A stretch of 64,000 bases of DNA from Micropterix aruncella (taxonomy: Eukaryota > Arthropoda > Insecta > Lepidoptera > Micropterigidae). Both the position numbers and the translations under genes were made by a program. Position 1 is the first letter of the stretch; the number at the start of each line of letters is the position of its first letter. The stretch covers positions 1,860,001 to 1,924,000 of the forward strand of contig OX155974.1 in the NCBI GenBank assembly GCA_944548615.1, read 5' to 3'. Of this stretch, positions 10,012-20,340 are shown in pieces. The notes under the pieces were generated by a model. That model was not told where the DNA came from. It saw only the letters and a list, made by a program, of their open reading frames with translations, and searched no databases.

Positions 10012-10645
10012 GAGAGGCTCTAAAGGCAAAAAATAATTCACTGCAAAACCTTTCTCAATAATCGAGAAAGCTTCAGATTGGATTCTGGAGGTCGATTCGG
10101 TCTCTAAGCAGTATAAATTCCCTGAAAGTATCGGATGCACAGCCCTGCATCCAGATATAACTCTTTACTCTCTATCTCGGAAGATGGCCCTTATCGTAGC
10201 ATTAACTGTTCCATGGGAATCAAATATCCCAAAAGACCACGAGTACAAATTAAATAAATACCATGATCTCGCAAATGCCGTCACCCGGAACGGCTTCACT
10301 GTTCACCTTCAAGCGGTGGAAGTTGGCGCGCGTGACCTGCCAGCTAAATCTCTGTTTCACCTTTTTAAAGATCTTGGTCTCTCCAGGAAAATAATCAACA
10401 CCTTCTTAGAAAAATTATCTAAAACCGCGATTTCCGCATCTCAAATTCTATGGCTTCGAAGAGGGAGTGAATGAGTGGTAAGGTAAATAACGCTCACATG
10501 TGGCAACACAGCTGTCCTAAACCTACCACAGCCAGTCGTTAGTCCGGAATCCACCGTTCACCTCCCAGAAGTGTAATAATCGTATATGATGGGCCCGACT
10601 TCGGTCGGTGAATTCCATGGCAGCTCCGTTTGTATTTTATTTATA
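10012..10645 (+). mobile_element. LINE-B copy, 5'-truncated
   Basis: The plus strand encodes, in pieces, KPFSIIEKASDWILEVDSVS, then HPDITLYSLSRKMALIVALT, KDHEYKLNKYHDLANAVTRN, ARDLPAKSLFHLFKDLGLSR and a stop near 10472. The 3' UTR ends GCAGCTCCGTTTGTATTTTA. RPD has become HPD and VELT has become VALT, so the putative active-site acidic residues are partly lost. A frameshift near 10150 also breaks the frame. Confidence 0.75.
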
Positions 10646-10876
10646 ACAAATTCAAAGTCATCACAAATGTTTCAGGTCACAGCAAAAAACTCTGCTGAGC
10701 AAAATTTACATCTAATCCTCTTGAGAACGTTCTGCAAAATAGAGTGGTGGACGTGAGGAATAAACTACCATTTGAAGTAATAGGTGCAAAGCTCTAGCAA
10801 TCAATTTACCAAGTGAATATCAAAATAAATAAAAAACTCGACTACAACTACAGAAAGTGAACTACTATATTTATAA

Positions 10877-11621
10877 CTAGCTGACCCGTGCCCACTTCGT
10901 TGGGCGGTAAAACTTTTTACTTGTGATGAAATTATGAGTGTGGTTCGGTTAGTACTGAGTGCTATGATTTATTTCCTGACTGCCAAAAGAAGGGTTATAT
11001 TTTTACTGCATATGTATGTATGTATTTGCATGCCAATTTGACTATAATACCGTTATTTGTGGGTGTCTTCTTGTGAGTGTCTTATTTGTGAGCGTATTAT
11101 CTCTTTAACTATGTATGCAGTAAAAGGGAAATTATATGCAGTAAAAGGAAAAAGTCTTTTGTTTTAAACACTTGAGACGATAAATTTACTTATTTTGATA
11201 ATAATTCATAATTGTTGATAATATGACCAATAAACATGACCTAACGATTTAAATTATTTTTTTAATATAAAATACTACATTTTGCGACTTAAATATAAAA
11301 GTTAGACATATGCTGTCGCTGACTTTTTTGTAGGCATTATCAAGCTCTACATCTTTTCTCTAGAATTTAATCATATATCTCTTATCGTTAAGGCAGCATT
11401 AGTTAGAAACGTTTTCGTTCGACCGCTTATTCTCCGACTTACTTTGCAAATCCGACGACCACGAAAAAGTCTTTTCATTTTTCGGATTAATATATAGCCT
11501 ATGGCACTGACAAATAACGTGGCTTTCTATTGGTAATAGAATTTTCAGAATCACTTCAGTAGATCCAGAGATTACTTCCTACAACCTCACAAATATTACC
11601 TCTTTATAATATTAGTATAGA
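10877..11621 (-). mobile_element. Non-autonomous Helitron, complete
   Basis: Read on the minus strand the element starts TCTATACTAATATTATAAAG and ends GTCAGCTAG, inserted between A and T with no target duplication. The 3' end has the hairpin GCCCAACGAAGTGGGC about 10 bp before CTAG. TC start, hairpin plus CTAG (CTRR) end and A/T insertion are the defining features of Helitrons. It has no Rep/helicase coding. Confidence 0.9.
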
Positions 11622-11800
11622 TTATTTTTTTAATGAAATATTTGTGGTTTATGTATTTATCCATATAGACTACATGTATATTTCCAGAATTTACTCAAAT
11701 CAGACCTTTAATTTTAAACTAAACATGATATGTTTATGTTGATTTATTGGCGTTCGGACATTTATACAACTACTTACTTGATATTTGGACAGTTAAGATA

Positions 11801-12479
11801 ACATTGATATATGATAGATTTGGGAGTTAATGGGCCCTTGTTGAGTTGGACACGAAGACCAATTCTGTTCAAAGTTGGTCACACTCACGGGTCAACCCCA
11901 TCCGGCGGCCTCCATGCATGAAGTGCGAGCCCGGGTAGGACTCTGGTTTCCCCCAGGAATCAACCTTCTGGCGCTCCTGAACGGTCTGCACACCGTGCGG
12001 CGTAAGCCAATCGATTGTGCACTCTGACTAACAGTCGGGGGAGTCTGGAAGCAGTACTGTTTCCTATAGAGCGGGGGTGGTTGCGGACCTTACGGCGACT
12101 GCTCTTGAAACGACCATCGGCTACCAGATCCCTGGGTGAACAGCCGGGCAAAGGATGCCGTGGTCCGCAATAGATTCGGTATACACCGTTTCACCGCTTC
12201 GTAAGGGAGAGGACCGCGCAAGCGACCTCGAATTCGTAACCAATCGAGAGACTTGAGTAATCTGGTCACAATTGGAAGTAAGGGCGTGAGTGTAAGCGCG
12301 CTGGGTTACACTCCTGGCTATCTCGCGGTTAAGGCGTTGGCCTCTTACAGGCATGTGGCAGAGCTTGACGGTGGACCGCTATGTCTAAGTCTTCTGCGCT
12401 CACTCCAGGGAGATAGAACGACTAATCGTTAAAACTTCCTGAGGTGACGGGTTCGCCCGTTGCAGTTGACAACTCTAGT
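11801..12479 (+). mobile_element. SR670, full-length
   Basis: The element runs from GGGAGTTAATGGGCCCTTG (5' end) to the stem-loop GACGGGTTCGCCCGT and CAACTCTAG (3' end). AGTTAAGATA occurs at 11791-11800 and 12480-12489 as target duplication. About 21 AT-rich bases lie between the left duplication and the element's 5' end. Confidence 0.8.
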
Positions 12480-12599
12480 AGTTAAGATACCCATGACATA
12501 ACGGCTCTAACAATATCACACTTTTAAATCGGTTCAAACATTTAGAATAATGAAACGGAAACATACATAGATGAACCCTGAACACAGTACATTCCTTTT

Positions 12600-12705
12600 T
12601 TGTTGGGCAGTCGTTTAAAAACAGACTCGATTTGTACCTAAAACCATGTTAATATTGTTTATGACTAGCTTTACAACAGATCTGATCTGGACGTATCAGC
12701 AAAGC
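12600..12705 (+). mobile_element. LINE-A 3' end fragment
   Basis: ACTCGATTTGTACCTAAAA, TGTTAATATTGTTTAT and GATCTGGACGTATCAGCAAA match LINE-A 22000-22100. Confidence 0.7.
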
Positions 12706-12892
12706 TAAAGGGCGTACGCGGACCTTTTCTATACGGGCTTTTGTAAGAGGGACGATGATATATTTCAGTTGTGATATGGATGCATGCTTTGCGGCATGGA
12801 GTCCCAGGTTGTTATTATAATCCCACGCTTCTAGTGCAACAATGTCAATCAGCGTCAATACAGTCATCTCAGTAACAAATATCAAAGTTATA

Positions 12893-13097
12893 ACTAGGAT
12901 AGAAAACGAATTTATCGCGTGAAATTTGAAGCACCCGACGTTTCGGTGACGTTGCAGCCGCCGTTGTCCAGGGTAGACTGAAAGAGCTGTCAATCCGTTG
13001 TTTTGCGGGTAGGCCGCATACCGCTGTCGTCACTGCGTAGGTTATAAGTCATCACTGTGGTGGGGGGTCGGGCTCGGCTGAATGTTTTTTAAAATAT
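12893..13097 (-). mobile_element. Penelope-like element 3' fragment
   Basis: AGGATAGAAAACGAATTT, CCCGACGTTTCGGTGACG and the stretch through GGTGGGGGGTCGGGCTCGG match the 3' end of the Penelope-like element at 43600-43775 in reverse orientation. Only about 200 bp remain. Confidence 0.75.
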
Positions 13098-13111
13098 ATT
13101 TACCTAATGAT

Positions 13112-13773
13112 AGGAGCTCAACAAATTGCGAAAATCCAACAAAATCACCCTAACATGGATACCGGGTCACCAAGGTATACCCGGAAACGAAGAGGCCGAC
13201 AGACTGGCAAAACTGGGCACACTGGAATGCCCAGTGGAGCCAGCTGTAGGGGTCCCCTTCGCTACAGGTAAGAAAATCATCAGGGACTGCTTGGAGCAGG
13301 AACATCGGGCTTCCTGGAAACAGAGTCAGGGATGTCGCCAGGCAAAAGCCACGATGGGTCAACCACTACAGAAGAAAACCAAGGCCCTACTTGACATGAG
13401 CAAGAAGAACCTTAGAACCACTATCGGTCTCCTCACCGGACACACGACCCTTAGAGCTCATCTATTCAACCTTGGCTTGACTGAGAGCAAGGATTGCCGA
13501 ATATGTGGCGAGGAACCTGAAGACAGCATACACATTGTTGGTCGCTGTCCAGGGCTTGCCGCCAAAAGACACAGTTTACTGGGACGAGCCTTTCTCGAAC
13601 CCAGCGATCTGCCCAACTTAAAGGTCAGTGACCTACTTGGACTGGTAAGAAGTACCGGGCTACTAGCTGACCACTGACCTAACCACACAGTGGGTAGTTA
13701 CAAAAGACCTTACAGATCTAGGTGACATCAAGGGCTGGAAACAAGCCCCCACTCAATCTACTACTACTACTAC
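13112..13773 (+). mobile_element. LINE with RNase H C-terminus, (CTA)n tail
   Basis: An open frame at 13126-13677 encodes the end of an RNase H domain (WIPGHQGIPGNEEADRLAKL, with the conserved G-H-x-G-x-x-GN-x-AD pattern). A linker and a Cys/His motif follow (CRICGEEPEDSIHIVGRCPG), the usual C-terminus of I/R1/LOA-type LINEs. The 3' end is a (CTA)5-type tail. ACCTAATGATA flanks both sides (about 13105-13115 and 13773-13784), the target duplication of a 5'-truncated insertion. A TAC-rich tail and an RNase H differing from LINE-C show it is a separate family. Confidence 0.8.
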
Positions 13774-13784
13774 CTAATGATACC

Positions 13785-14215
13785 GCGATTAAACAAAGTT
13801 GAGTACTTAGCGCTCAATCATTTCAAAAATACTAGGCCTGAAGGTTAACAAAATAAGCATTTTTGTCATTTAGACTACACATTATTACTCTTATTGTGGA
13901 TTAATATTCACAATTGATTACTGAAATATAATAATAAATAATTGTCAAAATGATTTTGGGTCATGTAAGACAAAAAAATAATGACCAAATAGCAAAAATC
14001 TCACAGAACAAGGAGAGCGGTCGACGATTATTATGAAGTGCCCTAAATGAAAACTATTAGGACTTTGCATTGAAAACTTCGATTTCCTAAGAAATACCGT
14101 AACTTATATTTCTAGTCATTTACCAAATTGGAAAATGCTTCATGTTAAAGCGTCATCATTAGACTCCAATTATCAGTCTGTGTCATTTCGTTGAAGTGTC
14201 AACAACGGGGATTTT
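13785..14215. other. AT-rich, no gene recognised
   Basis: There is no conserved ORF. Near 13835-13850 CTAGGCCTGAAGGTTAA resembles one end of MITE-P2 but lacks a partner end. Confidence 0.4.
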
Positions 14216-14659
14216 GTTAGCCTCAAAGATGTCAAAATTTAAGCGACAAAACGTCATTTGCGGGAAGCAATGCTTTTCTGCTTTCATCTTAAGAAAACTG
14301 CCACAGTATATCATAGATTGCTGCTGGAGACTTACGGGGAATTGACTCCGACAGAAAGGACGGTTGAGACTTGGTTTCTCCGATTCAAAACTGGTGAGTT
14401 CGACGTGCAAGACAAAGAGCGCCCAGGCCGGGAGCAAAAATTTGAAGAAGGCGAATTGGAGTCCACACTCTATAAAGATTCGAGTCTGACGCTGGCAAAG
14501 ATAAGTGAGGTGCTTAATGTTCATCCCCCAACCGTTTCGAGACGTTTAAAATCTATGGGGGTCATTCAAAAGGAAGGGCATTGGGTTCCCTACGAGTTGA
14601 AGCCGAGAGATATGGAAAGACGTTTCATGACTTGTGAAATGCTCCTTCGCCGTCAAGGA

Positions 14660-15656
14660 GGTGTTGAACTCAGCTTTCAATGGCTTCACCGAACATATCC
14701 GGGCCCATTGGCAATAAAGGAGGGTGTCGGACGAGGTGGGACTAGTGAGCGGCCGCTCTGCAGTTCTCCAGCGCGCGTGACGTTTCGGCTCGCTACAAGC
14801 CCTCATCAGCTAGTCTGCGATGACTAGGACGCGGAGAACCACCAGTCCCGCCCTCGACCTCCCTCTCTCTACCTATCCATATTCTGTAGGATGCCTCCAG
14901 TGCCGCTTTCGAGGCTCTCTCCATGTATGAGCTCAGCGCCGCTCTCGGCAGGCCTAAATTCTTGAAGAGGCTGTAGAGTGACTTCGCCGGTAGTCCTCTT
15001 GCTCCGACTTCCACGGCGAAGAGATCAGTCTTAAATCCGTTTCTCACTATCCGGTCTACTAAATTGCAGTACTTGTTTACTTTGAAGTTGTGGTCCTTCG
15101 GTATGTTGCTTTCCCATGGGACTGTAAGTTCGACAAGTACAACATGCTTTGTCGCCATTGAGAATATGAGAATATCCGGTCTGTAAGCTGTGGTACAGAT
15201 TTCTGAAGGCATTTGGTAATGCTTCTCATGTGTGTCCATCAGCAATTGCCAGTCCTTTGCTGCTCCCAAAATTGAGGACGGTTTAGTCCTATCTTTAGGC
15301 AGCTTATTCGCTCCGGGTTTTACAAAGTTGACCTTCTTGAAGCCATTGCTCGTTTGCCCTTTTCTGGTCCGTGCAATAGATAGGCTGATAGCCTCTCTGA
15401 TGATTTGGAGGACTTTATCATGGCGATAGGAATAATGGCCTCGCTCAAGCAGTATTTTGCAACCACATAGCAAATGTTTGGCAGTGCCTATGAACTCCTT
15501 ACACGTCGGGCATACTTTATTTGTAGATTTCCCCCATCGAACTAGGTTACTCGGGTCAGGCAGAGTAAGTTGGAACGCATTTAGGTAGAACTTAAGCAGT
15601 TCAGGGGACCAGTTGTATATTAGGGATTTCCACTTCAATGCAGGGGGGATGCAGAA
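14660..15656 (-). mobile_element. LINE-B, best-preserved copy, inserted in mariner
   Basis: The minus-strand frame 15668..14793 (291 codons) is open through the full C-terminal region. It contains PALKWKSLIYNWSPELLKFY, then CPTCKEFIGTAKHLLCGC (a Cys2-His-Cys knuckle: C-x2-C-x8-H-x4-C) and RHDKVLQIIREAISLSIAR. After these come YRPDILIFS, VVLVELTVPWESNIPKDHNF and VEVGARGLPAKSLYSLFKNL. Order and spacing resemble the zinc knuckle followed by a restriction-like endonuclease in some early-branching LINEs, but here the second motif is E-x-T rather than D/E-x-K. The reverse transcriptase is absent (5' truncation). It is only moderately similar to the other LINE-B copies, so it belongs to a different subfamily. 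Confidence 0.75.
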
Positions 15657-15927
15657 GTCTTTCTCCACCGAATAATCACCGGCGACGAAAAGTGGATCTT
15701 TTACGAGAACTCCAAATGCAAAAAATATCGCTCGTACCCCGGTGAATTACTTCCATCGACCTTAAGTCACACCGAAGAGAGTCATCCACGGATCCAAGGT
15801 AATGCTTTGCATTTGGTGGGACCAAAAGGGTGTCATCTGTTACGAGCTGCTGAAACTGGGAGAAACCATCATGGGCGATCGCTATCGAGCTCACATCAAG
15901 AATTTGAGCGATGCTGTGAAGATAAAA

Positions 15928-16149
15928 GGTTCTCCAGAGAATCTGGAGAAAATGCTTTCCGGGGATCAAGTGGAGGGAAGAAGAAACAGAGGCAGATCAC
16001 CGGCCAGATGGAACGACGAGTTACAAAAGGGTCAATACAATCTGCGACCCGCCATGCAGAAGACAGGTCGAAGTGAAGGAGCCTCGTAGGCAAACTGTTG
16101 TCTAGTGGCCACGATCCTCAGTAATGAGGAAACGACGGAGAAGAAGAAG
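15928..16149 (+). mobile_element. RTE-like LINE 3' end with 11-bp target duplication
   Basis: TGAAGATAAAA occurs at 15917-15927 and 16150-16160. Between them the plus strand encodes RNRGRSPARWNDELQ, a common tail motif of RTE-type LINEs (RGRPxxRWxDDL), a stop and a short 3' UTR ending in (GAA)n. The insert is 222 bp. Confidence 0.75.
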
Positions 16150-16574
16150 TGAAGATAAAACGGCCGGAATACGCTAAAAGGCACGACAAGGTGAAAAAAA
16201 GCATGACCATGCTCGACCACATGTCGCGATGCAGGTCAAGAATTCCTGGAAACGCTTCGTTGGGACATTCTACCTCACCCGTCGTACTCCCCAGATATTG
16301 CGTCATCCGATTACTATTTGTTCCGGTCAATGGCCCATGGCCTTTCCGAGCAGCGCTTCCATTCTTTCGAGGATATTAAAAACTGGCTGAATTCGTGGAT
16401 AGCCTCCGAGGACGAAGACTTCTTCCGTCAAGGCATCTGTCTATTGCCAGAAAGATGGGAGATCATTATAGCTAGCGATGGACAATACATTGAATGAAAT
16501 GCACTTTCCAATTAGCTTCGAAATAAATGTTCAATATCACAAAAAAATTAAGTTTTCAATTCAAAGACTTAATA

Positions 16575-17035
16575 GGGGAGACCGGGGTTAGTTGGCATAA
16601 GGGGCTAGTTGGCACACTACTTTTATTTCCTGCCACCGTAGGGCTAGAGCGCTATCATCTTGCTAGTGGAGAGTATATGTAATGGTGCACTATCCACCGT
16701 AGCTTCAGTCCGCTTGGAAACGTCACGAAGGAAGGACCCCTGTTTCATCGTTTTTCTGATGGGTGAGTAAATTTTTTAATTGTATTTCTTTTTATTCTGG
16801 TAAATCTATAGATCGAATTAGGGCACTGCTCATGGCGGTTTTGGAAAGTGTGGTTAACTCTGGTTTCAGACATGCATCATAATCTTTTTTTTCTGACGTT
16901 TGAGATTGTGTGGTAACCATATTGTTTTGAATATCCCTGTGGGGCTAATTGGCATAGTTAGGTATGGGGTCAGTTGGCATGGCTATGACAACTCGCCCCA
17001 CACCTATGCCAACTAACCCCCTCCATTACTGTTCA
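16575..17035. repeat. Subterminal iterons of pogo element (left)
   Basis: GGGG(C/T)TAGTTGGCA-like motifs recur in both orientations: at the TIR, near 16603, near 16942, near 16968 and inverted at 17000-17025 (GCCAACTAACCCC). A matching set is at 19558-19802. They are candidate transposase-binding sites. Confidence 0.65.
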
Positions 17036-17239
17036 TTACGAAAGAAACAATATTTGTAAAAAAAAAAAATAAACCAATTGATAAGAAATCATGTTATGAA
17101 AATACTTACATAATTTTATGAAAATACTTTTCTGCACACATTGATTTAAAATTATTTTGTATATTTCGAAATCTTTCGCAAAATCGACAACAATTTCATT
17201 AAAAGAGTTTATAAATAAGATTCTGTTAATAACAACTTA

Positions 17240-17512
17240 TTGTTTTTAGCCATGAGGACGTACACGAGAAAAACAGACCTAGCAAATCGACCAATTCAGA
17301 GGGTGAGCGAGGCCATTCAGGCTCACAATGTTGAGGGCAAAAGCTTGGCTGTTGTAGCTAGGGACTTTAACATCCCAATTAGGAGCTTAGCAAGATATTG
17401 CAAAAAGGCAAGGGATGCTGCTATTGCCACCACCACTGCAGCTGAAACAATTGGATCAAGAAACCAGAGCGGACCTGGAAATGCAGGAACTTTATATGGA
17501 GTCCCAGGGCAG
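17240..17512 (+). pseudogene. pogo transposase, exon 1 (helix-turn-helix)
   Basis: The ATG at 17252 starts MRTYTRKTDLANRP. The psq-type helix-turn-helix pattern AIQAHNVEGKSLAVVARDFN and IPIRSLARYCKKARD follows. The exon ends VPGQ immediately before GTAGGT. A tract ending TTTTTTTGTTACAG at 17676 is the acceptor, so a ~165-bp intron is likely. Confidence 0.7.
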
Positions 17513-17676
17513 GTAGGTCTACAAATTATCAGTTTATTCGTTTATGTTTTTCATTCACATTGCCTACTTTCATTCATTAAGCGCATTTTCGTCGCCGTTT
17601 TCCGCGTTTTCCGTTTTCGTAGGTAGTACCTATATACATATATATCAAACACAAATATATATTTTTTTGTTACAGG

Positions 17677-18075
17677 TGTTTCACACTTCAATGCGAATTC
17701 GAGTTATGCGAGTATTTGAAAAAAGCATCGGATATTTACTTTGGACTCTCAACAAAAGAAGTTAGGAAATTCGCTTACCAGTATGCAGAAAAATATCACG
17801 TGGATATTCCTAAGTCATGGGAACTTAAGAAGATGGCCGGACCAGATTGGCTTTATTATTTTATGAGGAGAAACAAATCCTTATCTCTCCGAACACCTGA
17901 GGCCACTAGTCTAGCTCGAGCCACCAGTTTCAACAGGACTAATGTCGGAAACTTTTTCAATTTACTTCAAACAGTACTGAACAGGCATGGATACGAGCCA
18001 CAGGACATCTACAACATGAACGAGACTGGGGTTACAACTGTTCAAAAGCCAGACAAGGTAATTGCACGGAGGGTT
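17677..18075 (+). pseudogene. pogo transposase, middle part (after intron)
   Basis: The frame after the splice needs a one-base correction near 17682 to read into ELCEYLKKASDIYFGLSTKE. It then continues VRKFAYQYAEKYHVDIPKSW, WLYYFMRRNKSLSLRTPEAT and IYNMNETGV, where DETG (here NETG) is the first catalytic block of DDE_1. The first catalytic Asp is replaced by Asn. A second frameshift lies at about 18062-18076. Confidence 0.75.
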
Positions 18076-18991
18076 TAAGCAAATTGGAAAGATTACCTCT
18101 GCTGAAAGAGGTCCCCTTGTGACTTTGGCTGTTTGTGTCTCGGCCGGAGGAAGTGGTATTCCTCCATTTTTCATTTTTCCACGAGCTAAGTTCAAGGAAT
18201 ATTTCGTGAGATCCGGACCAGAGGGCTCCAGCGGCGATGCCAATAAGTCAGGTTGGATGGTCGAACGAAATTTTGTGGAGTTTGCCCAACATTTTATCCA
18301 CTTCACCAGGTGTTCACGAGCGCGACCTGTGCTGCTCCTTCTCGATAACCATGAGTCACATTTATCGATTGAGGCCCTCGATTTGTTCAAAGAAAATGGT
18401 GTTACAGTCCTATCGTTGCCTCCACACTGCAGCCATAAGTTGCAACCATTGGATAGGACTGTATTTGGACCCCTTAAAAAATACATCAACACGGCTTGTG
18501 ACGCTTGGATGACCAGTCATCCAGGCAAAACTTTAACTATTTATGACATCCCAGCAATTGTGAAAACAGCATTTCAATCAGCTATAACTCCGTCCAACAT
18601 TACGTCTGGATTTCAAGTGATTGGGATCTGTCCATTCAACCCAGATATATTTCAGGACTCAGACTTCTTGCCATCTTCCGTCACCGATCGCCCTGCGCCA
18701 GAGGCTAGAGAAACTGCCGATGAATCAGAGCTAAGGTACTCCAATGAACCCGCTCTATTGAGAAATAACCTTTCAGACACATCGGCATTGGTGACCCCTC
18801 TATCTCCTCGACATATCACCCTAGAGGAAATTCGCCCTTTTCCTAAAGCTGGGCCACGACAACAATCCAACCGTGGTCGAAAAAGAAGGTTCACTGCAAT
18901 TCTAACAGACACTCCCATCAAAGATGGAATCGCGGCTAAAAAGGCCAATAAGAATAAAAATCCATATAGTCAAAAAGGGCGACATGGCTAA
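18062..18991 (+). pseudogene. pogo transposase, DDE_1 catalytic part
   Basis: The frame is open for 309 codons. It contains FKQIGKITSAERGPLVTLAV, GIPPFFIFPR, GWMVERNFVEFAQHFIHFT and VLLLLDNHESHLSIEALDL (second catalytic Asp in LLLDNHxSH). It continues LPPHCSHKLQPLDRTVFGPL and GICPFNPDIF. These are the standard landmarks of pogo/Tigger transposases. Acidic C-terminal sequence continues past the stop at 18989 in shifted frames to about 19470 (NDFVLVKYHEY). Confidence 0.85.
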
Positions 18992-19554
18992 GGTTAAGTC
19001 GAAGAAGAAAAACCTTCCCAGAAATCGTTGATTTGAATTTTCTTCAACGGATTCTGATGACGGCGTGTCAGACATTAGCTATGCCGAAAGTGACGACAGC
19101 TTGTCCTTCCATAATGATAGTTCAGAGGCTGAAGAACCTCTCCATGGCGAAGAGTTTTCACCCTCAGTCTCTTATAGAGACGGTTGTGAGGGTTCTCATT
19201 TAACAGCTGCCACAATCCCCGGAGAATCGGAAAAAGATGCCCCACAATCTCAAGAATACCATGTAAATGACTTTGTTTTGGTGAAGTACCACGAGTATTG
19301 TCGAAACCGAAGGGAAGGAGTTTCACGTGTCTACCATGATAAAAATAGGGAAAAACTGGAGATGGCCAGACGAGGATGATTCAATTTGGTATGACCAAAG
19401 TAAAATTGTGCGAAAATTGAACCCACCAGTTCAAATAAGCGAGCATCCAACTACATTCTTAGTTGATTTTTCTTGAAGAATTCATGTTTGATAAAATAAA
19501 AGGTTTTTCCACGAAAATTGCTGTGTTTTGCATAAATATCCTTATCCATATCAC

Positions 19555-19802
19555 TTTATGCCAACTCACCCCGAGGGGTCTGCCAACTAACCCCACACCC
19601 GGGGTTAGTTGGCATAGTTGCAGACTTTAAGGGAAAGTGTTTTTTGGATTGCCTAAACATAGATTTTATTATTGGATCCTGCATGATTTTGTAGTGAAAA
19701 AGTTCTACTATCCGCTGCATTTACCAGAATCTCTCCAAGTATTGCACAAAAATATAGAAAAATAAAAATCAAAAATCTATGCCAACTAACCCCGGTCTCC
19801 CC
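19555..19802. repeat. Subterminal iterons of pogo element (right)
   Basis: Direct and inverted copies of GCCAACTCACCCC / GCCAACTAACCCC / GGGGTTAGTTGGCATA cluster at 19558-19620 and again at the terminal repeat (19778-19802), mirroring the left end. Confidence 0.65.
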
Positions 19803-19858
19803 TACTTTTAGTCAAAGGTGTTCCATATATGTAATGTATTATACCATATAATTTGGTA

Positions 19859-20080
19859 GGCCATGAGCGCCAACTTCCACCGCTTGGAGTTCCGGGTGAC
19901 GGCATTTATGAGATCATGGTATTTATTTCATTTGTACTCGTAAGTTATACTCGTAGTCATTTGGGATATTTGATTCCCATGGAACAGTTAATTCTGCAAT
20001 AAGGGCCACTTTCCGAGATAGAGAGTAAAAAGTTATGTCTGGACGGAGGGCTGTGCATCCGAGACTTTCAGGAAATTAAA
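19859..20080 (-). mobile_element. LINE-B fragment
   Basis: GGCCATGAGCGCCAACTTCC, CGGGTGACGGCATTTATGAG and TTTGATTCCCATGGAACAG match LINE-B at about 1035-1260 in the same orientation. Both ends are missing. Confidence 0.7.
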
Positions 20081-20340
20081 TCATCATTAAATCACCACCA
20101 TCATTAAATGAAAAACGCCCCAAGGAAATTAACAAACCCTGTATTAGCAGAGATATCCATAATTTATCAAGAGAAAAAAGGAAACTTAGGGATATCTACA
20201 AAATTAAAAAAGATGATTCTTCTTACCGGCAATATTGAATAATTAACAACCGACTTGTCTCAGAAATCAGAAGATCCAGAGAAAACTTCGAAAGAAACCT
20301 CGTCAACAATGGAGCTAAATCATTCTATGGATATATCAAG

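Larger units (their letters stand above)
9046..10835 (+). mobile_element. LINE-A copy split by SR670 and LINE-B
   Basis: Three collinear pieces match LINE-A: about 9070-9160 (reference 21600-21675), 9873-10005 (reference 21675-21790) and 10646-10835 (reference 21836-22000). The first gap is exactly the SR670 element flanked by a 15-bp target duplication. The second gap is a LINE-B copy. No coding potential remains. Confidence 0.7.
14220..16498 (+). pseudogene. mariner transposase, broken by two insertions and frameshifts
   Basis: Three plus-strand blocks give a nearly complete mariner transposase. Block one (about 14230-14658) contains REAMLFCFHLKKTATVYHR, WFLRFKTGEFDVQDKERPGR and HPPTVSRRLKSMG, the N-terminal helix-turn-helix region, plus VPYELKPRDMERR (WVPHEL-type motif). 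Block two (15657-15927) contains RIITGDEKWIFYENSK (first catalytic Asp in TGDEKW) and WWDQKGVICYELLKLGETI. Block three (from 16150) contains YSPDIASSDYYLFRSMAHGL (PDLAPSDYHLF-type, final catalytic Asp) and LPERWEIIIASDGQYIE before a stop. It is split by LINE-B (14660-15656) and a small LINE 3' end (15928-16149). Further frameshifts occur near 14250, 15760 and 16180. The terminal inverted repeats were not identified. Confidence 0.85.
16575..19802 (+). mobile_element. pogo/Tigger-like DNA transposon with intact ends
   Basis: The 3228-bp element is flanked by TA (16573-16574 and 19803-19804). Its terminal inverted repeats are perfect over 25 bp and begin GGGGAGACCGGGGTTAGTTG. The inside encodes a pogo-type transposase with a CENP-B/psq-like N-terminal helix-turn-helix and a DDE_1 domain. 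TA duplication plus DDE_1 are diagnostic of the pogo group. The coding sequence has at least two frameshifts, so the copy is not autonomous as read, but the ends look usable. Confidence 0.9.
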
